From positions 2,728,001 through 2,792,000 of the forward strand of contig OX596343.1 of the NCBI GenBank assembly GCA_951394405.1: a stretch of 64,000 bases of DNA, read 5' to 3'. A program made the translations under genes and the position numbers. This DNA comes from Coprinellus micaceus. Its lineage: Eukaryota; Basidiomycota; Agaricomycetes; Agaricales; Psathyrellaceae. Positions 11,200-21,777 of the stretch are shown one piece after another. Position 1 is the first letter of the stretch. The number at the start of each line of letters is the position of its first letter. Below the pieces are notes generated by a model. It worked only from the letters and a program-made list of their open reading frames with translations. It ran no database searches and had not been told where the DNA came from.

Positions 11200-11589
11200 G
11201 CGTGTGGTGCTGATTCACGTGGAAGGGGGTCGCGGGAGCGCGGTGTATACGGTGTGTAGCTCGGGTGGAGGTGTTTGTGGTGCCTCACGTGGTGTTGATG
11301 GGTGGTTGGAGGATGAGGGAGTGCATGTGGTGCGTACATGCGCCATAGGGGCATATGGCGCACGTTGTGGGAGAACGGTGCATGTGGTGTGTCCCTGACC
11401 TGCTACTATTGACCTATAGAGGTGCATGCAGTGCAATACACAGGCTGCCAGACCCTGTATAATAGGTGGGACATTGATCAATGTGTAGATTACACCAGGC
11501 GAAGTCTATGATCAATGAGGTCTGGTGCATTGCTCCAACCGCCTCAGGTGCGGTACGAGCCTTTACATCTTTAAATCGGAATTGTATAA

Positions 11590-12028
11590 CAGCTATTTCG
11601 AAAACCGTAGACGTTTTCCAAAATTCTGATGCCCCGCCATTTCTTATGTAAATACACTCATTTGGCATGCCGCCCAGCACTCCACTGTGGGGTGGCCAGG
11701 TGCTGCGTAGGGCCCGCCCCGCTAATCCAACACCCTCTCCAGTTACCTACGTCCACAACAGCCTCCGCAAAGTGCTTATTCACCCCCAAAGCTCATAAAT
11801 TTCTACTCATGTGCCTACCCAGTCATGGGATAGCACCCAAGGACATCAATATACTACCAGAGGTGTCCCTCGGTTCGTGGTGGAGGACGTTGAATAGCGG
11901 CGGTGGTGGTTGAAGTGGCGGGTAATGCTCGACGGGCTTGCGTCATTCCTTCTAAATCTGTGTATTTACATAAGGAACGGCGGACTACCCGAATTTTGGA
12001 AAACGTCTACGGTTTTCGAAATAGCTGA
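11590..12028. mobile_element. Fold-back/MITE-like element of 439 bp
   Basis: The left arm begins CAGCTATTTCGAAAACCGTA at 11590. Its reverse complement ends the right arm at 12028, with a perfect match over about 37 bp. Weaker complementarity extends to about 70 bp (left TTATGTAAATACA, right TGTATTTACATAA). The interior of about 290 bp codes for nothing I can support. A target-site duplication is not clear; the flanks are AA on both sides at most. It could be a non-autonomous DNA transposon. Confidence 0.7.
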
Positions 12029-15000
12029 AATCTATACACTTGCCTTACTGCTACAAAATTGGTTCGTGGTGTTATTCTCAGCGCCTCAGCACACCGCACC
12101 GACGTTTTATTGACGTGCAACACGTGTAAGTGTAGGCTCCACACCGCATTGCAAGGCAGATGCCCTATGCGATGAGTATCAGAGAGCAGGTCGGCACTGG
12201 CAGCGTCACTCACTGCTCGGGAGCGCGTTTTGATCACCACACCCTGTGAGCACACGGGAAGGTGAGTCAAACATGCCTTGACCCACCAAACGCATGTTGA
12301 CTTCGCGATATAAGCAACAAAGCAGTTCAAACGGTGAACCACCGTAACATGTACATACTATGAATGGTGAGAAGGTGGGACGGGGATCATGAAGGAGAAA
12401 TGAGCTTTATGGAGCTTCGATGGAAGCGGTCCGTGCCTACATGCAAAGGGGAGCGCCTATCAGAAAGGTCGGGAAATACTAGCGTGAATACTACTTTCCG
12501 GCATTCAAATACGAGACGTATACATACCATCGCAGCGTTGAAAGGAAGGGCGGCCGAAGAAATAGGCGCTCCCAAGAACTCGTGGGTTGGGCGAGGCATG
12601 TTGCCAAATGGGACTGTACAATTTCTTGGCGTTCTTGGCCAAGGGGAAAGCCGGGGGTTAAAGAAACGAGCTTTACTTACGTAAAGACTCGTAATTCTGA
12701 TTCTTTCTTTCCATCCTTCACGACTCCCTTCTTCACCCCACCGACGAGTTCACTAAGGGCAATGTGCCCTCATCCCTCGGCGCGGCCCTCTATCTGGGCT
12801 GCAGCCTCGACGGCTAAAGTACATTGAGTAGTTGTAGTGCGACAAGGGGCGAGTGGGGTGAGTTTTGGGGAATGCATCGTTTAGGCTTCATTTCGTGGTG
12901 AGCCCTCTTGTTTCCCCCATCGCGTGCTGACGCCTTCCATGCTCTTATACCGTTGCTTGGCGTTTGGAGTGGACGCATTATCGAGTGTACGTCCGCCTCC
13001 AGTTCACTGCGAGTATGGCACTGACGCGCTGTCCCATAGTCACATTCTCTCCCCTCGCAGTCGGCCTCGGAGGATGTTACGGAAGCACTCCTTTTCTATT
13101 ATCCCCGATATCTGCTTGGTTTAGTGGTACATAGTCCGTCGAGGCTGTAGCGCTTGTTATACCCTGTGCTGAGACGAGCTCAACCTTATATACACCCCCG
13201 CATGTCGTAGAGTACTGGCGTCGCTCAATATACTGTTTGATCTTCCTCGCGTTGCATCGAATTGAGTCGAGAATGAAGAAACTATTAAACTCCCGGGAGA
13301 ATTGACGTATTGTACTCATCTTACGAAAATGCCAGCATCGTTGAGAAGTGCCAACTTGTTGCAACATTTTGAGGGGGGGACTTTTTGATATCTCAAACTT
13401 GTAAACGTCTGCAATATCTTCGAAAATATTGGAGAATTCTCAACAAATGTCGTCAAATGTTGCAAATTCTCCAAAGAGGGCTTTTCCTGATGCTTGACGC
13501 ATGTCATGAGGGCCTCGGCGAACCGGTTATAAAGAACTACAGCAGGTTATCGTTGGAGTCTTCTGAATCCTTCAGGAACGGGGACGCTGTACTGGACGAG
13601 AAAGGCTTATCTCGTTAATGACTCCCGATTGTCCCAGGTATCTATGTACCTGTATTTACCGCCGTACTTGGGTGGGCAGGGAACGTCCTTGTCTTGTCGG
13701 AGTCCTCGAATGGGAAGAACCCTCCAAGTATCTGGTCATGAGGTCCCTACCACCGTCGCAAAGGAGGGCGAGGAATTTGGGAATAAAATAGGGAGCTAAC
13801 CGCCGAGCCAAGGGCCTTGGTTGGGAGTCTAGCCCGGTGAAAATAAGAGGATCCTGAAGGTAAGGAGAATGGCTTTGAGGTCACCCTTCGACGGCCGTTT
13901 GAGTGCGGTATTTGGATACGCACAGTCCGGAGGGGGTACGTAGTCGATATGGTACGGCGGTCCTTCCAGTACGGACGAAATCAGGGGATGCGGGCACCCC
14001 AGCCCTGTGTCCAGCGGGTCCGTCGGAGGCGTATGTGATAGAGTCGATGCAGGCGATGGGCTACGGAAGATTGGTTGACCTGGAGGGCATGCACCTCCCC
14101 CAAGTCAACCCAGGGTGCCTGATGAAGGCACTCCACGAAGCGGAGAACCTTGAGCCTACCCTGACGTCCTTTCCACGGAATGAGAGCGATAGGACAAGAC
14201 ATGATCAGGGATACGGGACCAAATATTGTCTCCATAAGTTTGGAGAAGTGTCGGGCCCCGCAACTGTGTGTCATTCTCATCTAGGCTCTGAATCGTGGGT
14301 CGGTGATGAGGAGGAGGAGGAGGGGGTCATTAAGGCGATAGGGTGAAGAGAAGTAGTTGACCTTGTCGGAAAGGAGCGCAGACAAACCGAGACCAGCCAG
14401 GGCGCCCACCAACCACCCAACACCGTGACTGCGGAGCCGCCTCACCACGAGTTCCAAATGCAGGGCAGACCCTCGACCGCCCGATAACCAATGTAGTGTC
14501 GATAGGGCCTCTCCAAGTGCGATTCGGAGCTGGTGTTGCGGCTTCGAGTAGGCGAGGATGGATAGGAGGCACGCGTCTACGGATTGCCGGCGTAGCCGAG
14601 GAGGGGGTCGCGCGTTGTAACATAACGCAGACAAGCTTATGCCACCCGAACGCTCTTGAGTGGCCTATTCCGGTGCCTTGGGCCTACGACCTGCTTCACA
14701 GTGGGCAGCGACCTTAAAGGTGGGGCCACACCAAGTCAACACAGTGCAGCAACAACACCACATATTCGAAGATGCACAGGGAGGTTGAGTGTTACCCGGG
14801 AAGTGAGTGAGTGAGGGCAAGATGGGAAAACACCGGGTCATCAGTCAGATTGAGTTGAAGCGGAGTTTGAAACATCCGTGCGGCATGGGTGCCAAGGGCG
14901 CTTAAATCGAAAAGCTCAACCTCCCTAGTTCGTCTCGAGTGTAGTAAATGTAGGACTTAATGTATATATACGCCGTTTTATCACTTTGTATAGCGGCCCA

Positions 15001-16065
15001 CCGCAGCGCGCAGCATCAGAGGCGTACTTCTGGTGCGGTTCAAGTCTCGCGCAAGGTACACTCCACCTGGAACCGTTGGTCTCGAAGAGGAATTGGAAAT
15101 CTGCATGGCATACCCTTTGGCTGTGCAGCAAAAGATGTTCCACTGTCTGGTACATCAGCGTACAGACTTCTCCGTTCCGCCGGAATTTGCCATCCAGCGC
15201 TCCGAGTACCGGCGACAGACTCTGAAACATTGGGCAGACAAGCGTCCCTGTCGGAACTTTCTTCCCTATAGCAAGCTTAATGGGGTCCCCCCAACTCATA
15301 AGATGCACCAGAAATCACCTAAACAACATCACTCTCCAAACCCCAGACCTCACAATACGGAGAGAGCCTTCGGCGAGGGTCTACAGCAGAGTTTCGAGCA
15401 TGGGATCCAAGTACGGGGAAGGACAGCATTTGCAGAGACGGTCTGTGAAGCTGGCAGAGGCGACTGCGGCGAAGGCTAGTCCGCCGTGGGAGTAGATGGA
15501 AGTGGATGCGAACGACGGTGCTTTGAGCCACGCTTGCGCATCCTTCATTCTTTGACATAGAACCAAAGATAAGCTCGCTTATTGGCTCACCTTTCTCTGC
15601 AGCTATCCCCCCCTCTGACGAAGTACCGTCCTATGATACGCACAGACCACCCTGACCGTTCTGCGCTTTTAGAACGGCTCTGGGCGTGCACATCAATGAT
15701 GGATCAACGAGCAACGAATATAGATTCGCAGGAGAAGCCGGTTAGAAGCAGGTGGGAGGGGCGAGAAGAGATGGATTACGACGAGCGTGGGCCATGCGTA
15801 CAGGCCCTTCATGTCAACCCCGACCACCGCGCTCGGTATTGCAGCTCGAATCGCCCTTTGAAACCGCAACGTGTTGGGCGCTGATGTGTCCGTCGTTCGG
15901 GGAACCTAGTCCTATCTTTACCTTCAGCGCTTTATATGAATCCTACTTGCCGTTACTCCTGGCCAGGGGATCGCGTCATCGTGTGTTCGAGATACGTGCT
16001 CCTTGATGGCCCATCAAACGTGAGTATCTCCGCCCTCTCGTAACCTGCCTTCTACTCGGGGCATC
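12029..16065. other. 4-kb intergenic stretch with no supported gene
   Basis: Open frames reach 117-148 codons (for example 13903-14346 plus, 14925-15308 minus, 15033-15479 plus), but none splices into a longer model or resembles a family I know. A short inverted pair TTGCAACATTT/AAATGTTGCAA flanks about 13367-13466. A minus-strand gene around 14925-15566 is possible but unsupported. Confidence 0.4.
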
Positions 16066-16077
16066 ACACATATATAG
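16066..16077 (+). promoter_or_regulatory. TATA box of the first DUF6533-like gene
   Basis: CATATATAGATG spans 16066-16080. Its distance to ATG 16138 is about 65 bp. This favours 16138 as the start over the in-frame ATG at 16078, which overlaps the box. Confidence 0.5.
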
Positions 16078-16137
16078 ATGGCACGTCCTGTAGTGAATTT
16101 CACTTTGCTTGGACTCTCTGCGGCCGCTTATCTCCCA

Positions 16138-17789
16138 ATGTCGAGCCCTCTAGAGGACTTGCCGGACACCCTTGAATATGTGAAACTCAATAATGTGAGT
16201 GTAGGATGCATATCTCCACTCGTTTGATGGATTGTCTGATCCAACTATCGACAGTACTTTGTGAGCGATTTTGCCTGTAATTTCGGGTGGGAGCTCACTT
16301 TTTCACGGCACAGAATGTCGCTGGAATGGCGGTCATGGTAAGCATACCTTTCTCTTGTGCTCATCCAACCGGAATGAAAGCGTTTACAGCTAGTCGACTA
16401 CCTCCACACTCTCCCCGAAGAGGTAGGGCGCCCATTGATAAGCGCTGGAGAAAACCTAACGAGGGCACCGTTCTAGGAACGGTTCATTTGGCCGGCGAGG
16501 CTCAGCATCGCAAACGTCTTACTTCTTTTAGTACGATATGGAAACTTTATCCTCGCGGTCACTACTTCCTTCTGTGAGTCTACTTGGAACAGGCACCTTG
16601 GTGGGGCTTCACGCTGAGGACTTTCCCTCAGACACCTTCGACTCGAGCCTTTCGTTGATGGCCTGCCACAGGCTGTCGATTGGCGTGGCCAGTGCGTCTG
16701 CGTAAAGCTGCGCGTAGGGAATCGGGATCAACTAACCGTTCCGGCAGTGCAGCGCGTACTTCTCCTTGCCCTGGGTGAAGGTTCGTGCTGTTTCTCGAAC
16801 GATACCCATTACCCACTGCTCACATTCGCCTTGATAGCGGTGATGTACATCCGGGTCTGGGCGTTTTCAGGTGAAGCCAGACGAGCCCTGTACATCTTGG
16901 CTGCAGTTTATACGGTGCGTCTCGGTCATCCCCTCAGTTTCGATTTCGAATAGAGTGTGATACTTGATAGACCGTCGTTACGTTGGGAGTTGTTTTGGTC
17001 GTTGTATGGGATAAGTCTGCGACAGGTACGCAGCTCTTTTGTAGGGGTATTAAGGATTTGACCGTATCAAACGTGTCGCATCACAGTCGTCTCGGTGTCC
17101 CAACTTCCCGGTTTCTCCTGTATGTACGTTCGCGCAGAGAAAGTCTCTCTGAGCATCATCCTGATGCAGGTCGTGATGTTGGCGAGCGTTTTATGTGAGT
17201 ACAGCCCGTGAATCGCTCGCATATTTCCTATCTTACCTGCTTTCTAACTCGCAGGTTTGGTGATTGCGACTGTAACGATAGGCATCGCCCGATACAAAAC
17301 CCAAGGAATGCCAAGTCGGCGCCGGGGAGGATTGCTGATCCAGTTCTACCAGGGAGGAGTGTTGCACTTCATCGCACTTTTAGGTGGGTACATGAGCAAC
17401 TCCGCCCGCCCCATGTGTTATACCCAATTTTTGCAGGACTTAGCGTCGGAAACCTACTCTCGGAGAACACCGCCATCAAGTGAGCATATTTCGTCTGGGC
17501 CCCGGAATAAGGAAGACTCTGACCCACCCCCTGTGCTCGCGTACCTAGCCTCCAGGTACAGCTCCACGGCATAATCGTCACGAGAATTGTTCTTCAAATG
17601 CGGAAATTCTCTGTGAAGAATAGTTTGGTCACTTCCAGACGCACAGATGGCCTCGAGCTCGCAGTCGCTGAGCGGCGTACGGACAACCTTACAACCATCG
17701 GTTTTGCCACTGCGCCTCATAGAAAGGCAGGGGCACAAGTCGCATCTTGGGGGGTGGAGCTCGACGCAGACAGAAAATATGATAGGTAG
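16138..17789 (+). CDS. DUF6533-like multi-pass membrane protein (copy 1)
   Basis: Thirteen exons: 16138-16194, 16255-16260, 16314-16337, 16390-16422, 16477-16573, 16632-16691, 16748-16780, 16838-16914, 16971-17025, 17087-17194, 17255-17383, 17437-17479 and 17549-17789. They give 320 residues. The N-terminal signature YFNVAGMAV, LVDYLHTLPEE, RFIWPARLS and LVRYGNF matches the DUF6533 region (first membrane segment, acidic loop, Trp, RY motif). Further hydrophobic segments follow: VMYIRVWAFSGEARRALYIL, TVVTLGVVLVVVW, IILMQVVMLASVL and GVLHFIALLGL-type. The cytosolic-looking tail starts at LQVQLHGIIVTRIVLQMRK. Several exon lengths equal those of the second copy at 23228-25018 (24, 33, 97, 60, 33, 77 and 55 nt), which validates the model. 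Exon 2 is only 6 nt and could be skipped without a frame change. Family function is unknown. Confidence 0.83.
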
Positions 17790-18286
17790 TGAGATCCGAC
17801 CAAATGCCATCGAGTTCAAGCAAGAGAGTGTCATGAAATTACCTGGCGTGGTTGAGGCTGCATTGTGGCTTGATCTACCCAACACATCTCCAAGGTCTAC
17901 GGAGGTTAAGTTTCCCAGGTTGATCAGACATCTTTGATCTGCCTTCGCGGTGCTTTGCATTCGTGGTCGCTCTCGATATTAGGCGCCTGTCAACTCCCTG
18001 GGACGTTTGGTAGGAAAAGATCGGCGTTTCCCCACATATAGTTGATCAGAAGTGATAGCATCCCACTTTACCTATTGTGGGGCCCTTGCTGAGCGATCTT
18101 AATGAACGAATCACGTATGCAGGTATCAGCGACCACTGATGGTGGCCGTACCTGCCGGGCTAATGGGCGCTCCTTGGACCCATCACACATCTTGCTTCAC
18201 AGCAGTACAGCGGCGACTACAAATCTCGACGAGCAAGGGATTAAAACGAATACTTTGAGAGATGGTATACATCTGACAGAACACCA
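17790..18286. other. Convergent intergenic spacer
   Basis: The spacer lies between the stop of the first membrane-protein gene and the stop of lectin A, which converge. It contains the octamer TAGGCGCC at 17980-17987. I see no gene. Confidence 0.5.
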
Positions 18287-19557
18287 CTAGAACAAATTGG
18301 CGACAAGGCGAACAGTCTTATCGACACCCCACTGCCCATTATTGAATGCTAAATCGCCCGTCAGCTTGACCTCAGGTGAAAAGTTCCCTTTTCCGTCGTT
18401 ATACGACACCAGCACCGCTGTCTCCCCAAAACCGACTATATCGACTGTCCCGTCGCCCGTAAGGTCCGCAAGGAACCTCGGATGCTTATCCACACGCCAC
18501 CCCTGGTCCACCCCAAACCCACCACACACTAGTGTTGGATCCGCGAAGGTTCCATCTCCGTTATTCCTAGAGACGAAGACCCCCGGTCCACCGAACCCGA
18601 CAATGTCTCCACGCCCATCGCCTGTGGTATCAGCCACAAATCGTAGGTGCTCTTCTACTCTCCACCCCTGGCTGTACCCGAAGTTTGGGACGATGAGCTT
18701 GAGAGCCTGGAAAGTGCCATTGCCAATGTTGAACGCTGCGTATACTCCGGCATGGGCGAAGCCAACCAGGTCGACGCGACCATCGCCCGTGAGGTCAGCA
18801 ACTGCACGAGGATGTGTCTCGACCCTCCAGCCCCCCGAGAGATATGTGAGGCCCTTCAAGACGGGCTTGCCTGGGTGGAAGGTGCCTTCGCCTTTATTGA
18901 GAGCAACCCACACCAGGGATTCACCAAAACCGATAATATCAGGAAGGCCATCCCCAGTTGTGTCACCCAGGAATCGAAGATGACGGTCAAGTTTCCACCC
19001 CCCTGCAACGTACCCAAAGTCGTTCAACACGAGCTTCGCGGGCGCAAAGTTTCCGTTTCCGTGGTTAAGCGAAACGAAGACACCCGCGTCACCAAAGCCG
19101 ATGATGTCCACAACACCCGTTTTGCGAAGGTCAGCGACGTATCGGAGGTGATTGGTGTTCGTCCATCCCCCGTCCGTACAAAAGTCACTCAGAGCAAAGC
19201 CCTGTGGTCCGAATGTGTTGTCGCCGTTGTTTCGAGAGATGAGGACCCCAGCGTCGCCGAAGCCGATGATATCAGCCCCCCCGTTCCCTGTGGTGTCACC
19301 CACGAGGCGAACGTGTTTCTCGACGCGCCAGACGCCGGCATTGTAGCCATAATCTTGGATGACGAGGCGAGCGACGGGGTGATAGGCATTGCGGAGGACT
19401 ACGACACCGTTCTGTCCGAAACCAATGATATCGGCGGGTCCGATTCGCCTGACGGGGACTACCGAAAGTCACAAACTGTTTGAGTGTCGAAATTAGGTAT
19501 GGAAAACGAGCTGTGCATACCAGGTAAGTTCTGTGAGATGATATTTTCGTTGCTCAT
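18287..19557 (-). CDS. PVL-like seven-bladed beta-propeller lectin (lectin A)
   Basis: Exon 1 is 19521-19557 and exon 2 is 18287-19458. The 62-nt phase-1 intron follows codon 12, giving 402 residues. The protein starts MSNENIISQNLP and continues into VPVRRIGPADIIGFG. It is made of seven repeats of about 55 residues. Each has a WR(V)xxHxR strand, a calcium-type loop such as DTTGDGLPDIIGFG or DLTGDGTVDIVGFG, and a [V/A]xxNxGxGxF turn. Length, repeat number and lack of a signal peptide match the Psathyrella velutina lectin, an integrin-like propeller that binds N-acetylglucosamine and sialic-acid-type sugars. A sugar-binding role is inferred from the family. It is the tandem partner of lectin B. 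A long plus-strand open frame across it is a codon-bias shadow. Confidence 0.92.
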
Positions 19558-19677
19558 GCCGATCTTAGATGCATGGGAGGGTGTGGGTAAAGACGTGGAG
19601 TTGGGGTCGCAACCGATGGAGGGCATTGGCTTTAAAAGGGTGGGCTTGGACTTGCCTTCATTGTCGCTGTTGAGCGG

Positions 19678-19705
19678 ATTTATAGCCTTAGTAATCCATC
19701 GATAC
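19678..19705 (-). promoter_or_regulatory. Lectin A promoter: TATA box plus conserved 25-bp block
   Basis: On the minus strand the block reads GTATCGATGGATTACTAAGG followed by CTATAAAT. The TATAAAT lies about 120 bp upstream of ATG 19557. The block 19681-19705 matches 21753-21777 upstream of lectin B with two mismatches, although surrounding DNA has diverged more. Confidence 0.65.
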
Positions 19706-20362
19706 CTCTCCAATCACGGTACTCTGACAATGCTTCTAGACCATTAGTTGAGCCCTTCTGATCATGATAGATGAAAGAAACCTCATGCCACTTCAGGAGC
19801 CTTGTTGGCGTGTCTGGGCAACAGCCTCGATTAGCCGATACTCGTAAGTCCTGCTCATCGATGCTAACGAGAAAGTCGACAAGGCGCTGAGATGTATGGT
19901 TGGAGACGGTCAGGTGGTCAATCCTAGTCCGCCCAGGCGAGCACCTGTATCCCAGTGTGGGCGGGAGAGGAGGGGTTAACCGGGAAGGAAGTAGAGGAAC
20001 GTTAACACGTGGCGATCAGGCGATAGAGTTCAGGCACTGGCCTATTCAATAGACTGCACGGACCCTCTGCTAGTAGGCGCCTATCGACACCCATGATCAG
20101 GTAGTATCTCCAATCGGTGAGACGACGCAGAGTCGAGGCCAGACCTCGAACACAATAGTTTTGAATAGACAAATCCGGGGAGAAGGGAACGCGTCTGTAC
20201 CTTGGCGCTTCACTCCTATCTAAAAGCGGTCCAAAGCTGCTCTGCCTCTGGGTAGGCCTAGTGATGGACCGCTCGCCTACCATCACATGCCACGGATAGA
20301 GTATGGCAATGGTATGCACTGCACTCGAAGGAACTATTACATCGTTACACCCTTACATACCG
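19706..20362. other. Spacer between lectin A and lectin B
   Basis: Non-coding. The part 20074-20300 (starting TAGGCGCCTATCGACACC) is related to 22365-22570, upstream of lectin B. Shared strings include GGCGCCTATCGA and CAGAGTCGAGGCCA. Lectin A and about 0.75 kb of its upstream DNA were therefore duplicated together. Confidence 0.6.
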
Positions 20363-21628
20363 CTAGAACAAATTCGCAACCAAGCGAACAGTCTTATCAA
20401 GCGCCCAGTGCCCGTTATTGTAACCAAAATTATCCGTCAGCTTCGCAGGAGGCCTGAAGTTCCCCTTCCCATCGTTTATCGACACCCAAACCGCGTCTTC
20501 ACCGAACCCAACGATGTCGGCAGCGCCGTTTCCAGCGAGATCAGCAAGGAACCTCGGGTGCCTGTCCCCACGCCAACCTTGGTCCAGACCGAAGCTCGTA
20601 AGCACCAATTCCGGGTTCGCGAAAATACCCTCCCCACAGTTACGCGCGACATAGACGCCCGGCCCTCCAAAACCCACAATATCTGCACGCCCATCGCCGG
20701 TGATGTCAGCGATAAACCGAGGATGATCTTCGGCCGTCCATCCTTGGTCGGATCCCAAGTCAGGAATGACGAGCTTGGCTGGTGCGAACGTACCGTTCCC
20801 GATGTTGAATGAAGCATAGACTCCCTGACTCCCAAACCCAACGATATCCACTAACCCATCGCCGGTGAGATCGGCGAGGGTTCGGGGATGCGCCATCGTC
20901 CACCCACTGGAACAGACAAAATCGCCAATGGATGTGGTGTAAGGATTGAAGGTGCCGTCTCCCTTGTTGGTGGAGATAAAGACGTGGGACTCTCCGAAAC
21001 CAACGATGTCGGGAAGGCCATCTCCAGTGGTGTCTGCAAGGTAACGAAGGTGGCGGTCGACTCTCCATCCTCCAGCTTCATGGCCAAACGTGGCCAGAAC
21101 GTATTTTGGCGGGGCGAAAGTCCCATCTCCGTTGTTGAGCGAAACAAAGACGCCCCCATTGGCAAAGCCAATGACATCGACTATTCCTCTCTTGCAAAGA
21201 TCAACGACGTAACGTACGTGCATGGTGTTGTTCCACCCATCGTTATTGCCAAAGCCGCTGAGCGCGAGGCCGGGGGGACCAAAGGTGTTGTCGCCGTTGC
21301 TCCGAGAGACGTGGACACCCGTATCCCAGAAGCCAATGATGTCGGCGGATCCATCGCCGGTGGTGTCACCGACAAGGCGAACGTGGTCCTTAACGCGCCA
21401 ACTACCAGCGCTGTAACCAAAGGCCCTCACGACCAACCTAGCCTCGGAGCAGAAAGTGTTGCGGAGGGTGACAACACCGTCCTGTCCGAACCCAATAATA
21501 TCTGCGGTTCCGACCGGCTTGGGAGGGACTAGTGATCACGAACCGTCAGCAGGCTCACATGAGAGTGAGATAAGTGTCGGGCAATACGCACCTGGTTGAT
21601 CCTGGGTGATAGTGCCTTGGCTAATCAT
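20363..21628 (-). CDS. PVL-like seven-bladed beta-propeller lectin (lectin B)
   Basis: Exon 1 is 21592-21628 and exon 2 is 20363-21528. The 63-nt phase-1 intron follows codon 12, giving 400 residues. The start is MISQGTITQDQP, then KPVGTADIIGFGQDG. It has the same seven-repeat plan as lectin A. Loops include DTTGDGSADIIGFW, DTTGDGLPDIVGFG, DLTGDGLVDIVGFG, DITGDGRADIVGFG and DLAGNGAADIVGFG. One loop has Trp for Gly at the last position, and one has GN for GD. The blade fed by the line CKRGIVDVIGFA lacks the usual TGDG loop, as does the same blade in lectins A (RKTGVVDIIGFG) and C (RNRGVVDIVGFG), so this is a family feature. Predicted to be a cytosolic sugar-binding propeller. The open frame and clean splice suggest it is functional. 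Confidence 0.92.
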
Positions 21629-21750
21629 GGCGATTGTCGGCTTGCGGGAATGTGGTGAGTAGGACGCTGATTCCACAGTGCAGCCTATGTAGTGTGTAGG
21701 CTTCATTTGAAGGTTACGCACTAATATGGTGTTCTTGGTCTTCGTACTAG

Positions 21751-21777
21751 ATATAGCCTTGGTAATCCATCGATATC
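21751..21777 (-). promoter_or_regulatory. Lectin B promoter: conserved 25-bp block
   Basis: On the minus strand ATATCGATGGATTACCAAGG is followed by CTATATC, about 125 bp upstream of ATG 21628. It matches the lectin A block (19681-19705) in sequence and distance. TATATC replaces TATAAAT as the TATA element. Confidence 0.6.

Larger units (their letters stand above)
9416..11433 (+). repeat. Array of the 13-mer GTGYATGTGGTGY, all in one orientation
   Basis: Exact matches start at 9416, 9797, 9818, 10013, 10545, 10605, 10652, 10725, 10960, 11033, 11321 and 11378. Looser forms sit near 10757, 10811, 10877, 10911, 11066, 11188, 11240, 11270 and 11421. Spacing is irregular (21 to 520 bp) and all are on the plus strand. 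No gene is supported here. Outside this array I found only one exact copy, at 1626-1638, in the transposase promoter. By chance about 0.001 exact matches would be expected in 2 kb counting both strands. Candidate role: subterminal binding sites of the KDZ element. Confidence 0.85.

Noticed and set aside
13903..14346. 147-codon plus-strand frame
   Set aside because: No family resemblance and no splice extension; a similar-length frame occurs on the opposite strand.
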